From Kribbella sindirgiensis (GTDB lineage Bacteria; Actinomycetota; Actinomycetes; Propionibacteriales; Kribbellaceae): a stretch of 64,000 nucleotides of DNA. This document shows, in pieces, positions 18,412 to 26,273 of this stretch (positions are counted from its first letter, which is position 1; every line of letters begins with the position of its first letter). The position numbers and the translations under genes are program-made. The notes under the pieces are model-generated. The model was not told the origin of the DNA and searched no databases. It saw nothing but the letters and a program-made list of their open reading frames with translations. The DNA is taken from the NCBI RefSeq assembly GCF_004331435.1, contig NZ_SJKA01000019.1, forward strand, positions 1 through 64,000. The letters run 5' to 3'.

Positions 18412-19456
18412 CGTCCCAGATCCTGTTCCGGTGCCGCCGCAGCACGACGAAGAACGCCGGCGCACCGAGGAGGGCGGTGAGGACGCCGAGCGGTATTTCG
18501 CCGGCGGTGACCGTTCGGGCGAGAGTGTCGATCAGGATGAGGTACGCCGATCCCATCAGGAACGTGACGGGGAGCAGGACCCGATGATCTGGACCGACCC
18601 ACATCCGCGCGAAATGCGGCACGACCAGGCCGACCCAGCTGACGACTCCGCTCACGGCAACGGCTCCCGCGACGATCAGCGCTACCGCGGTCAGCAGCAG
18701 CCACCGCGTCCGGCCCGGCCGCATCCCGAGCGCGGCGGCCTCCTCGTCGCCGAGCGACAAGACGTTGACCCGCCAGCGCAGCAGCAGCAGGACGAGCGTG
18801 CCCGCGAGCACCGGACCGACGGCGATCAGAACCTTGCCGTACGACGCACTCGCCACGCTGCCGAGCAACCAGAAGACGATCGTCGGCAACTGGTCGTACG
18901 GATCGGCGACGTACGTGGTCAGCGACACCAGCGCGGAGAAGAACGAGCCGGTGACGACTCCGGCCAGCACGATCATCAGAACGGGGGTGATACCGCGGGT
19001 GATCGTCACGGCGAACACCAGGACCAGCGCGACCAGGCCGAAGCCGAAGGCCGCGCCGACCAGGACTGTGGTGCCGAGCCCGAGCAGGAGTGCGAGCGCG
19101 CCGCCGAACGAGGCTCCGGACGAGACACCGATGATCTCGGGGCTGACGAGCGGGTTGCGGAAGGCGGCCTGCAACGCGGCACCGGCGATCGCCAGCCCGC
19201 CGCCGACCAGCAGCGCGAGCAGCACGCGTGGCAATCGCACGTACAACACGACGTTCTGATCCGCAGCGCTCAGGCCCTCGCCGCGGGACGTCAGGATCCG
19301 CACGACATCCGGCAGCGGCACCCCGAACCGGCCGACCGCGACCGCGCCGATCACCACACCGGCCAGTACGACGGCCATCGCCGCCACCGGCGGGACAGCG
19401 AGCCGCAGGGACCGCTCCGGAGCGACTGCGTCATCACGCGCCATGGAACTGCTCAT
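18404..19456 (-). CDS. FecCD-family ABC transporter permease
   Basis: The 350-residue protein has about nine to ten predicted helices and the family signatures RLPRVLLALLVGGGLAIAG, NPLVSPEIIGVSSGAS and GLVVPHFARMWVG. FecCD permeases form homodimers that move siderophores, haem, cobalamin or metal chelates. The ATG at 19456 overlaps the binding-protein gene by 23 nt; a second ATG at 19444 would shorten the overlap to 11 nt. Only one permease gene is present, consistent with a homodimer. Confidence 0.93.
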   Translation of the reverse strand: MSSSMARDDAVAPERSLRLAVPPVAAMAVVLAGVVIGAVAVGRFGVPLPDVVRILTSRGEGLSAADQNVVLYVRLPRVLLALLVGGGLAIAGAALQAAFRNPLVSPEIIGVSSGASFGGALALLLGLGTTVLVGAAFGFGLVALVLVFAVTITRGITPVLMIVLAGVVTGSFFSALVSLTTYVADPYDQLPTIVFWLLGSVASASYGKVLIAVGPVLAGTLVLLLLRWRVNVLSLGDEEAAALGMRPGRTRWLLLTAVALIVAGAVAVSGVVSWVGLVVPHFARMWVGPDHRVLLPVTFLMGSAYLILIDTLARTVTAGEIPLGVLTALLGAPAFFVVLRRHRNRIWDDA

Positions 19457-20546
19457 AGCCGGCCGAGCCGTTGTTGATGTCCGACCAAAGGATCCGATCG
19501 AGCTGGGCGCCGGTGGTCTCGTGGTTGTAGAAGAAGCGATAGGAGTCCTTGATCTCCGCCCGAAGATCGAACCGTTCCTCGCCGGGAGCGGCCACCATCG
19601 ACAACCAGCGCCACATCAGCGGGGACTCGTGGCTCGGCGGGTCCCAGCGGTAGCCGCCGAGCGGGACCTTGTACACGCGGCGATCCCTGACGGCACGGGT
19701 GTCCTTCCAGGCTCTCGAGCGGTACACGTCATCCGGTACGGCGTCGTCGAAGTTGCCCAGCAGGACGACGTCGGGGTCCCAGGCCAGCACCTGCTCGATG
19801 TCGACCGCGGCCATGCCCTCGCCCTGGAGACCGTTCGCGCCGGTTGCCGGGTTCACCGCACCGATGAGTTTGATGCAGTAGTCGTTGTAGGTGTTGTGGG
19901 TGGCGACCTTCAGTCCCTCGGTGAAACGGTTCAGGTAGAGCATCGACGGCTTGGCGGCCCTTCGCACGTCCGATGACCACTGGGCGAGGTTCTGGTGCAT
20001 CCGCGCGAGCATCTCCTGGCCCCGGCCCGGCTTGCCGAGAGCGGCGGCGAAGAGGGCGATCCAGGATTCGAGGTCCCGCTGGGTGCCGTACTTGAGTCCG
20101 AGCACCGTGAGCCCGGCGTTCTCCAGCGGAGCGATGACGCCGGTTCCCTCGTCCGCCCACTGGACGATCAGATCGGGATCGAGCGCGAGGACGCTTTCGA
20201 CGTTGGGGGAGAAGTCCTGCCCGGCGACGGCGTGCGGAATCTCCTTCGCCGCGGGAAAGATCTCGCCCAGGATTCCCTTCTGGATCGCGGTCCAGGACGC
20301 CTGGTGCATGCCGGCGATCCGCTGCACGCCTTGGTCGACCGCGATCAGCAACGACGCTGCCGGCATCGGGATCGTCACGACCCGGCGTGCGGGGTGGTCG
20401 AGTCGGAGCGTCGTGCCCCGTTGGTCCGTCACCTCGAGACCGGCCGCGGCGGAAGGGGCAGCGTCTCCACAGCCGTCGAGCACCAGAACGCCGCCCAACC
20501 CGAGGCCCATGGTTCGAAGGAACGAACGACGAGATCGGTCGGCCAT
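19434..20546 (-). CDS. ABC transporter substrate-binding lipoprotein (periplasmic-binding type III)
   Basis: The 370-residue protein begins with a Tat-type signal RSRRSFLRTMGLGLGG followed by a lipobox ending at Cys (about residue 26). Two lobes typical of FhuD/BtuF-like binding proteins follow (for example RRVVTIPMPAASL, then VLALDPDLIVQW and VLAWDPDVVLLGN). It would capture the substrate outside the cell. The gene is divergent from hypC and the hydrogenase genes with about 170 bp between, so supply of a metal chelate needed for the [NiFe] enzyme is a reasonable inference, not shown by the sequence. Confidence 0.88.
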   Translation of the reverse strand: MADRSRRSFLRTMGLGLGGVLVLDGCGDAAPSAAAGLEVTDQRGTTLRLDHPARRVVTIPMPAASLLIAVDQGVQRIAGMHQASWTAIQKGILGEIFPAAKEIPHAVAGQDFSPNVESVLALDPDLIVQWADEGTGVIAPLENAGLTVLGLKYGTQRDLESWIALFAAALGKPGRGQEMLARMHQNLAQWSSDVRRAAKPSMLYLNRFTEGLKVATHNTYNDYCIKLIGAVNPATGANGLQGEGMAAVDIEQVLAWDPDVVLLGNFDDAVPDDVYRSRAWKDTRAVRDRRVYKVPLGGYRWDPPSHESPLMWRWLSMVAAPGEERFDLRAEIKDSYRFFYNHETTGAQLDRILWSDINNGSAGYEQFHGA

Positions 20547-20602
20547 GGCCCTCCTCGGTCGGCTGGTCCCTCAAGCCAACGGTGCCGGGCGGAGCGCTGA
20601 CC

Positions 20603-20699
20603 AGGGTCTGAGGTCCCATCGGCAGAGGCCGGACGTCCCACGGCCGCGGTCGTACGGCCTCTGTCGGTCCCCGGCACCCGAGCAGAGACTCGGATCAGT
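20603..20699. promoter_or_regulatory. Divergent control region between ABC importer and hydrogenase operon
   Basis: AGGGTCTGAGGTCCC (20603-20617) lies 64 nt from the binding-protein start and has TTGGCT (20574-20579) as a weak -10. GCCTCTGTCGGTCCC (20657-20671) lies 54 nt from the hypC GTG, the same distance as the box before the V-ATPase operon; a weak ATCAGT (20694-20699) follows. Both boxes fit the window-wide consensus less well than others. Confidence 0.5.
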
Positions 20700-20717
20700 G
20701 GAAGGAAGGTGAGACTC

Positions 20718-20945
20718 GTGTGCGTCGCGATTCCGGGGCTGGTCTTGGAGATCGTCTCCGCGGACGGGGTGCTGACCGGAGCTGTCGAGGTCGACGGACA
20801 GCGACGTACGGCGTCCTTCGCCTTCCTGCCGGACGTCGTGGTCGGTGAGTACGTCGTTCTGCACTCGGGGTACGCCGTCGCGCGGCTCGACGAGACGGAT
20901 GCGCTGGTAACGCTGGATCTGATCAACGGGAGGGTCGGCGAATGA
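20718..20945 (+). CDS. hypC: [NiFe] hydrogenase maturation chaperone HypC
   Basis: The GTG at 20718 is chosen because it yields Met-Cys-Val-Ala-Ile-Pro-Gly. HypC proteins need Cys at position 2, exposed after Met removal, to bind the Fe(CN)2CO precursor with HypD. The GTG at 20709 would bury this Cys. GGAAGGTGAG lies just upstream. The 75-residue length is typical for HypC/HupF. It transfers the iron centre to the large-subunit precursor. No hypA, B, D, E or F is present in the window, so these must be elsewhere. Its stop overlaps the next ATG. Confidence 0.93.
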   Translation: MCVAIPGLVLEIVSADGVLTGAVEVDGQRRTASFAFLPDVVVGEYVVLHSGYAVARLDETDALVTLDLINGRVGE

Positions 20946-22063
20946 GTACCGCGACGATCGACGTAGACGGCCTCGGGCGACTGATCGACGTGCTGGCTGC
21001 CGACGGCTACCAGGTGATCGGCCCGACCGTGCGGGACGGCGCGATCGTGCTGGCGGAGCTCGACAGCGTCGACCAGCTGCCGTCCGGGTGGGGGGTCGAG
21101 GTCGGACCTGGGGAGTACCGCCTGCGCAAGCGTGCCGACACCGCGATGTTCGCGCACTCGGCCGGGCCGCAGTCGTGGAAGCAGTTCCTGCACCCGGCGC
21201 ATCGCAAGCTGTGGTCGACCGATGCCGAGGGCAACGGGTTCGTCCCGGCCGTGGAGGAGGTGCCGAAGTACGCGTTCCTCGGTGTCCGCGGCTGCGACCT
21301 GGCGGCGATCGGCGTACTCGGAGGTGTGCTGGCAGGTGGCCGGCATCCGGACGGCTCGTACGTGCGCCGGCGCCCGTTGTTCGTGGTCGGGGTGAACTGC
21401 ACCGAACCGGGCGGAGTCTGCTTCTGCGCGTCCATGGGCACCGGCCCGGCCGTGGGTCCCGGGTACGACTTGGTGCTCACCGAACTCGTGGACGACGACG
21501 GGCACCGTTTCGTGGTCGACGTCGGCAGCGCGCAGGGGCGCAGGATCTTCGACCGGGTGCCGTCGCGCGAGGCGCCGGCCGACGAGGTCGGCCTGGCGCA
21601 GGAAGCTGTGGCGTCCGCCGCGGGCCGGATGGGGCGCGAGATGCCCGCCACCGACCTGGCCGAGGTCGTGCGGGACAGCCGGGAGTCGCCGCTGTGGGAC
21701 GACATCGCAGCACGCTGTCTCAACTGTGCGAACTGCACGCTGGTCTGCCCGACCTGCTTCTGTACGACGACCGAGGACGTCACCGATCTGACCGGGGAAC
21801 ACGCCGAACGCTGGCAACGGTGGTCGTCCTGCTTCGAACTCGACTTCTCCTATCTGCACGGTGGCGAGGTCCGGACGTCGGGCGCGAGCCGGTACCGGCA
21901 GTGGCTGAGCCACAAACTCGGCACCTGGTACGACCAGTTCGGCGGGTCGGGCTGCGTCGGCTGCGGTCGTTGCATCGCGTGGTGTCCGGTGGGGATCGAT
22001 CTGACCGCGGAGGCGGCCCGCCTCTCCGCCGCCGCGAAGGGGAGCGTCGATGTGGACCGCTGA
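20942..22063 (+). CDS. hydB: Group 3b hydrogenase (sulfhydrogenase-type) beta subunit, iron-sulfur protein
   Basis: The 373-residue protein has two cysteine clusters near its C terminus, CLNCANCTLVCPTC and GCVGCGRCIAWCPVGID, each fitting a [4Fe-4S] cluster, plus further Cys (CFC, SSCFE, GCDL, GVNCTEPGGVCFC). This is the electron-transferring beta subunit of the cytosolic NADP-linked hydrogenases first described in Pyrococcus. It passes electrons between the hydrogenase small subunit and the flavin subunit. A 14-nt overlap with the gamma gene supports tight coupling. Confidence 0.9.
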   Translation: MSTATIDVDGLGRLIDVLAADGYQVIGPTVRDGAIVLAELDSVDQLPSGWGVEVGPGEYRLRKRADTAMFAHSAGPQSWKQFLHPAHRKLWSTDAEGNGFVPAVEEVPKYAFLGVRGCDLAAIGVLGGVLAGGRHPDGSYVRRRPLFVVGVNCTEPGGVCFCASMGTGPAVGPGYDLVLTELVDDDGHRFVVDVGSAQGRRIFDRVPSREAPADEVGLAQEAVASAAGRMGREMPATDLAEVVRDSRESPLWDDIAARCLNCANCTLVCPTCFCTTTEDVTDLTGEHAERWQRWSSCFELDFSYLHGGEVRTSGASRYRQWLSHKLGTWYDQFGGSGCVGCGRCIAWCPVGIDLTAEAARLSAAAKGSVDVDR

Positions 22064-22874
22064 GCCGATGCTCCCGGTCCGGTACCGGGTGACCGACCGG
22101 CGCGCCGAGACCGCCGACTCGGCCACCTTGTGGCTCGAACCGGTCGACGAGCCGCTTCCGGCCATCGAGCCCGGGCAGTTCACCATGCTGTACGCGTACG
22201 GCGTCGGCGAGGTTCCGATCTCGGTCAGCGGTATCGAGGACGACACCCTCGTGCACACGATCCGGGCGGTCGGCGCGGTGAGCCGTGCTTTGCACGCTGC
22301 GCGGCCGGGCACCGTGATCGGTGCCCGTGGCCCCTTCGGAACCACCTGGCGGGTGGCCGACGCGATCGGCCGTGACCTCGTCGTCGTTGCCGGCGGCATC
22401 GGCCTTGCGCCGCTCCGTCCGGTGGTCGTGGCGGCGCTGGACCTGCGGCCGTCGTTCGCCGGTGTGACCGTGGTCGCCGGTGCGCGGGCCCCGGAGGAGT
22501 TCCTGTTCCGTGACGAGCTCGACGACTGGGCGAAGCGGGACGACCTCGAGCTGCGGCTCACCATCGACAAGCCGGCGCCCGGGTGGGACGGGCCGGTCGG
22601 CTTCGTCACCGAGCCGCTCGCCGAGGTCGCGGTGGATCCGCTGCGAACCGTCGCGTTCCTGTGTGGGCCGGAGCCGATGATGCGGTTCAGCGCGAATCTC
22701 CTGCTGCGCAAGGGTGTTCCGGCCTGTCGCATCCTGGTCTCGCTCGAACGGAACATGAAGTGCGGAGTGGGGCTGTGCGGGCATTGTCAGCTCGGCCCGG
22801 CCTTGCTCTGCCGGGACGGCCCCGTCGTCGACTACGCGTACGCCGAACCGCTGCTGAGCGTGAAGGAGCTGTGA
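22050..22874 (+). CDS. hydG: Group 3b hydrogenase gamma subunit, FAD/NAD(P)-binding
   Basis: The 274-residue protein has a ferredoxin-reductase fold: VPISVSGIED for FAD, VVAGGIGLAPLRPVVV for the nucleotide, and a C-terminal [2Fe-2S] motif CGVGLCGHCQLG with a fourth Cys in LLCRDG. The subunit exchanges electrons with NAD(P)H. An alternative ATG at 22068 would remove six residues and the overlap with the beta gene. It is the pyridine-nucleotide end of the complex. Confidence 0.92.
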   Translation: MWTAEPMLPVRYRVTDRRAETADSATLWLEPVDEPLPAIEPGQFTMLYAYGVGEVPISVSGIEDDTLVHTIRAVGAVSRALHAARPGTVIGARGPFGTTWRVADAIGRDLVVVAGGIGLAPLRPVVVAALDLRPSFAGVTVVAGARAPEEFLFRDELDDWAKRDDLELRLTIDKPAPGWDGPVGFVTEPLAEVAVDPLRTVAFLCGPEPMMRFSANLLLRKGVPACRILVSLERNMKCGVGLCGHCQLGPALLCRDGPVVDYAYAEPLLSVKEL

Positions 22875-23623
22875 TGAGCACACCGACGTTGGGGGTCTGG
22901 AAGTTCACGTCCTGCGACGGCTGTCAGCTGACCCTGCTCGACTGCGAGGACGAGTTGCTCGCCCTCGCCGGCCAGGTGCGGATCGCCCAGTTCCTCGAGG
23001 CGTCGAGCGCTGTCGTTGGCGGCCCGTACGACGTGTCGCTCGTCGAGGGCTCGATCAGCACACCGGACGAGGCCGAGCGGATCCAGCGGATCCGGGCCGA
23101 GTCGCGGGTACTGGTGGCGATCGGCGCCTGTGCGACCGCCGGCGGGATCCAGGCGTTGCGGAACTTCGCCGATGTCGACGAGTTCCGGTCGGTGGTGTAC
23201 GCCGCTCCGCAGTACATCGACACGCTGGCCACGTCGACGGCGATCTCCGAGCATGTGGACGTCGACTTCGAGCTGCGCGGGTGCCCGATCGATCGGCATC
23301 AGTTGCTCGAGGTGCTGACGGCGTACCTGGCTGGGCGCAAGCCGGACCTGCCGGATACCAGCGTGTGTACCGAGTGCAAGCGCCGAGGGCTCACCTGCGT
23401 GATGGTTGCCCACGGCACACCTTGCCTCGGGCCGGTGACGCATGCCGGCTGCGGTGCGTTGTGCCCGGCGTACGGGCGCGGCTGCTTCGGCTGCTTCGGG
23501 CCGATGACGAACCCCAATGTGCCGGCCCTGACGGCGCAGTTGCGGGTGCTGGGCATGGCCGAGGACGAGGTCGATCGGGTGTTCCGGACTTTCACCGTGA
23601 GCAGCTTCGAGAGGGAACGATGA
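22874..23623 (+). CDS. hydD: Group 3b [NiFe] hydrogenase small (delta) subunit
   Basis: The ATG at 22874 shares a base with the gamma stop and gives 249 residues. Cysteine ligands of the proximal cluster are in TSCDGCQL, IGACATAGG and ELRGCPID; further clusters use CTECKRRG, GTPCLGPVTHAGCG and GCFGCFGP. There is no Tat signal, so the complex is cytosolic, unlike group 1 uptake enzymes. It relays electrons from the NiFe site to the beta subunit. Confidence 0.94.
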   Translation: MSTPTLGVWKFTSCDGCQLTLLDCEDELLALAGQVRIAQFLEASSAVVGGPYDVSLVEGSISTPDEAERIQRIRAESRVLVAIGACATAGGIQALRNFADVDEFRSVVYAAPQYIDTLATSTAISEHVDVDFELRGCPIDRHQLLEVLTAYLAGRKPDLPDTSVCTECKRRGLTCVMVAHGTPCLGPVTHAGCGALCPAYGRGCFGCFGPMTNPNVPALTAQLRVLGMAEDEVDRVFRTFTVSSFERER

Positions 23624-24912
23624 GTCACCGGAGTCGGCAGCTGAAGGTCAGTTCGCTCGCCAGGGTCGAGGGGGAGGGCGCGCTGCGCGTGGTGGTCAAT
23701 GACGGCACGGTGGAGCGTGCCGAGCTGCAGATCTACGAGCCGCCGCGGTTCTTCGAGGCGTTCCTGCGGGGGCGTAAGTACACCGAACCGCCGGACATCA
23801 CCGCGCGGATCTGTGGCATCTGCCCGGTCGCCTACCAGACCAGCGCCTGCCTCGCGATCGAGGACGCGTGCGGGGTCGAGCTCGATCCGGCGGTCGCCGA
23901 CCTGCGGCGGCTGCTGTACTGCGGCGAGTGGATCCAGAGCCACGCGCTGCACATCTATCTCTTGCACGCGCCCGACTTTCTCGGCTATCCGGACGCGATC
24001 GAACTGGCCAAGGACCATCGTGACGTGGTGGAGCGGGGGTTGCGGCTGAAGAAGGCCGGCAACGCGTTGATGGAATTGATCGGCGCCCGGGCGATTCACC
24101 CGATCAATGTCCGGGTCGGCGGCTTCTACCGCGCTCCCGCACGGGCCGAGCTGCAGGGTCTTCGGCCTCAGCTGAGCCAGGCGCTCCGGGACGCACTGGC
24201 CACCGTGCGGATGGTGTCCGGCTTCACCTTCCCGGACCTGGAGCTCGATCACGACCTGCTCGCGGTGCGGGTCCCGGACCGGTACGCGATCGAAAGCGGT
24301 GACCTGCACTCCACCAGCGGCCTGTCGTTTGCCGTCGGCAACTTCAGCGAACACGTCGTCGAGCGTCAGGTGGAACACTCGACCGCGCTGCACGCTGCCT
24401 TGGACAATCACCTGTACCTGACCGGTCCGCTGGCCCGGTACACCCTGAACCGCGCCAGGCTGCTACCGCTGGCCCGCGCCGCTGCAGTTGAGGCAGGCCT
24501 CGGCGTCGAGTGCCGCAACCCGTTCCGGAGCATCGTCGTCCGCGCCGTCGAGGTCGTCTACGCCCTGGAGGAGGCGCTGCGGCTGCTCGATGCGTACGTC
24601 GTGCCGGATCGCCCGTACGCCGACGTCGTACCTCGGCCCGGGGTGGGCCACGGGGTGAGTGAGGCGCCGCGTGGGCTGCTGTATCACCGGTACGAGCTCG
24701 ACGAGGACGGCCTGATCCGGTCGGCGGTGATCGTGCCACCGACGTCGCAGAACCAGGCGGCGATCGAGGACGATCTGCGCCGCGTGGTCGGCGCGAACCT
24801 GGACCTCGACGACGGTCGGCTGACCGCGCTGTGTGAGCAGACCATTCGCAACTACGACCCGTGCATCTCCTGCTCGGCGCACTTCCTCGATCTGACCGTG
24901 GAGGGTCGATGA
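23620..24912 (+). CDS. hydA: Group 3b [NiFe] hydrogenase large (alpha) subunit
   Basis: The 430-residue catalytic subunit has the L1 motif RICGICPVAYQTSA and the L2 motif DPCISCSAH, giving the four Cys that hold nickel and iron. After the His a tail of nine residues (FLDLTVEGR) remains, the normal substrate of the endopeptidase encoded next. The ATG at 23620 overlaps the small-subunit stop. The subunit catalyses reversible H2 oxidation coupled to NAD(P) and, in relatives, sulfur reduction. The enzyme may dispose of or recover reductant under hypoxia. Confidence 0.95.
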   Translation: MSHRSRQLKVSSLARVEGEGALRVVVNDGTVERAELQIYEPPRFFEAFLRGRKYTEPPDITARICGICPVAYQTSACLAIEDACGVELDPAVADLRRLLYCGEWIQSHALHIYLLHAPDFLGYPDAIELAKDHRDVVERGLRLKKAGNALMELIGARAIHPINVRVGGFYRAPARAELQGLRPQLSQALRDALATVRMVSGFTFPDLELDHDLLAVRVPDRYAIESGDLHSTSGLSFAVGNFSEHVVERQVEHSTALHAALDNHLYLTGPLARYTLNRARLLPLARAAAVEAGLGVECRNPFRSIVVRAVEVVYALEEALRLLDAYVVPDRPYADVVPRPGVGHGVSEAPRGLLYHRYELDEDGLIRSAVIVPPTSQNQAAIEDDLRRVVGANLDLDDGRLTALCEQTIRNYDPCISCSAHFLDLTVEGR

Positions 24913-25352
24913 CAGCGGTCATCATTGGCATCGGCAACGAGTACCGGCGCGACGACGGTGTCGGGCCGGCGCTCGTGGCGGCCATCGAGCCGTGCCTGCC
25001 GGACGGCGTTCGAGCGGTGCTGTGTGACGGTGAGCCGGCGGCGCTGCTCGACACCTGGGCCGGTGTTCCGCTGGCGATCGTGGTCGATGCCGTGCAGTGC
25101 GAGCCGTCCAGTCCCGGCACGATCCACCGGTACGAGACGGGTGAGGTACCGGGACATCCGGGGTCGGCCAGTACACACGCGCTCGGCGTACCGGACGCGC
25201 TGCGGCTGGCTCAGGCGCTCGATCGGGTGCCCGATCGGCTCGTGGTGTACGCGGTGGAGGCCGCGGACGTCGGTTTCGGGACCGGGCTGTCGGATCCGGT
25301 CCAGCTCGCGTTTCCCGAGCTTGTCGAGGCGGTGCTGGCCGAGGTCAGATGA
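24909..25352 (+). CDS. Hydrogenase maturation endopeptidase (HyaD/HycI family)
   Basis: The ATG at 24909 overlaps the large-subunit stop and gives 147 residues. GIGNEYRRDDGVG at the N terminus holds a conserved acidic nickel ligand; VVDAVQ and STHALGVPDALRLA (with a conserved His) are also family features. The protease removes the C-terminal tail of the large subunit after nickel insertion. Being directly downstream, it is almost surely specific for this enzyme. The gene converges with the following minus-strand gene, overlapping by 8 nt. Confidence 0.9.
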   Translation: MTAVIIGIGNEYRRDDGVGPALVAAIEPCLPDGVRAVLCDGEPAALLDTWAGVPLAIVVDAVQCEPSSPGTIHRYETGEVPGHPGSASTHALGVPDALRLAQALDRVPDRLVVYAVEAADVGFGTGLSDPVQLAFPELVEAVLAEVR

Positions 25353-26103
25353 TGGCTCGGTGATGCGCGGGCTCGAGTGCGTCGCCGGTTGAGGGACGGC
25401 CGAGGGCGTTGTTGACGAGCGAGAGCTGCTCGTCGGTGATCCTTCGCAGGTTCTCGCGTTGAGCCGGTGTCAGCACGCCGCAGATCCAGTTCCAGTGCAC
25501 CGATACCTGACTGCCGAGATCGACCGGCTGGTGGAGTTTCAGGTGCCGTGCGACAGGTTCGCCGAGCCGTAGCCTGCCGGAGTCGTACCGCAGGGGGCGG
25601 ATCCGTACAACGGCGGTGTCGCCGGCCGCCGCGAGTACCGTTCCCCAGGAGATCCGGCAGCTGTCGAGGACGCGCAACGGCTCGTCGGCGCGGTTGCGGA
25701 GCAGGCCGACCCACGGATAGACGGCGAACACGTGGAAGTTGTGGTGCGGCCGGCCGCCGAGCACGGCCAGCGTGGCCGGATCTCTGAGGTGTGCTGGTGT
25801 GAATCGGTCGGTGAGATGCGCGGCCAGTAGCTTGCCGTTGACACAGTCCAGCAGGCGATTGCCGATCCAATACGCCTCGACGACCCGGGCGTCCAGTGGG
25901 TCGCGTCCCGAGGCGGCGGCGATCAGGCTCAGGTACGGCCATGCGCCGTGGAACTGGCGGGCCAGCGCGACGAGTCCGCGGTCGGTTGTCCCGGTGCCGA
26001 CGTACTCCAGAAGTTCCTGCGAGTCGTCGGGACCGCAATACCCGAGCGCGTTCGGCGGATAGGCGTACTGCGCGAACAGCAACGGCCCGCTGACGTCGAC
26101 CAT
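25345..26103 (-). CDS. Hydrogenase-associated conserved protein, unknown
   Basis: The ATG at 26103 gives 252 residues; the longer frame upstream runs through the regulatory region and is rejected. The sequence has FAQYAYPPNALGYCGPDD near the start, then several His and Trp (HHNFHVFAVYPWVGLL, VHWNWICGVLTP). I recall similar proteins beside actinobacterial group 3b hydrogenase genes (possibly the DUF6390 family), but this cannot be confirmed here. No membrane segment or known catalytic motif is seen. A box centred at 26169 lies 66 nt upstream. Confidence 0.7.
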   Translation of the reverse strand: MVDVSGPLLFAQYAYPPNALGYCGPDDSQELLEYVGTGTTDRGLVALARQFHGAWPYLSLIAAASGRDPLDARVVEAYWIGNRLLDCVNGKLLAAHLTDRFTPAHLRDPATLAVLGGRPHHNFHVFAVYPWVGLLRNRADEPLRVLDSCRISWGTVLAAAGDTAVVRIRPLRYDSGRLRLGEPVARHLKLHQPVDLGSQVSVHWNWICGVLTPAQRENLRRITDEQLSLVNNALGRPSTGDALEPAHHRAII

Positions 26104-26161
26104 GAGTCGATCGTCGGGCGGATGACGCCGCGGATCACCGGGTCGGCGGTCACCTGTCGCC

Positions 26162-26267
26162 AGGACCTTCGGCCCTTGTTTGCGGGCGCCGTCCCGCGAC
26201 ACCTCCGATCGGGCCCTTCGTGCGGGACTTTGGACCCTGGCAAACGCTTCAACGCCCAGGGGATTCT
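26162..26267. promoter_or_regulatory. Divergent boxes and -10 between the hydrogenase-associated gene and the P-type ATPase
   Basis: AGGACCTTCGGCCCT (26162-26176) serves the minus-strand gene. For the ATPase, GGGACTTTGGACCCT (26224-26238) is the near box, CCGATCGGGCCCT (centre about 26209) the far box, and GATTCT (26262-26267) the -10. The predicted start is exactly the ATG at 26274. Confidence 0.72.
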
Positions 26268-26273
26268 GGCGGC

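Noticed and set aside
20709..20717. Earlier GTG start for hypC
   Set aside because: It would add three residues before the essential second-position Cys, incompatible with HypC function.
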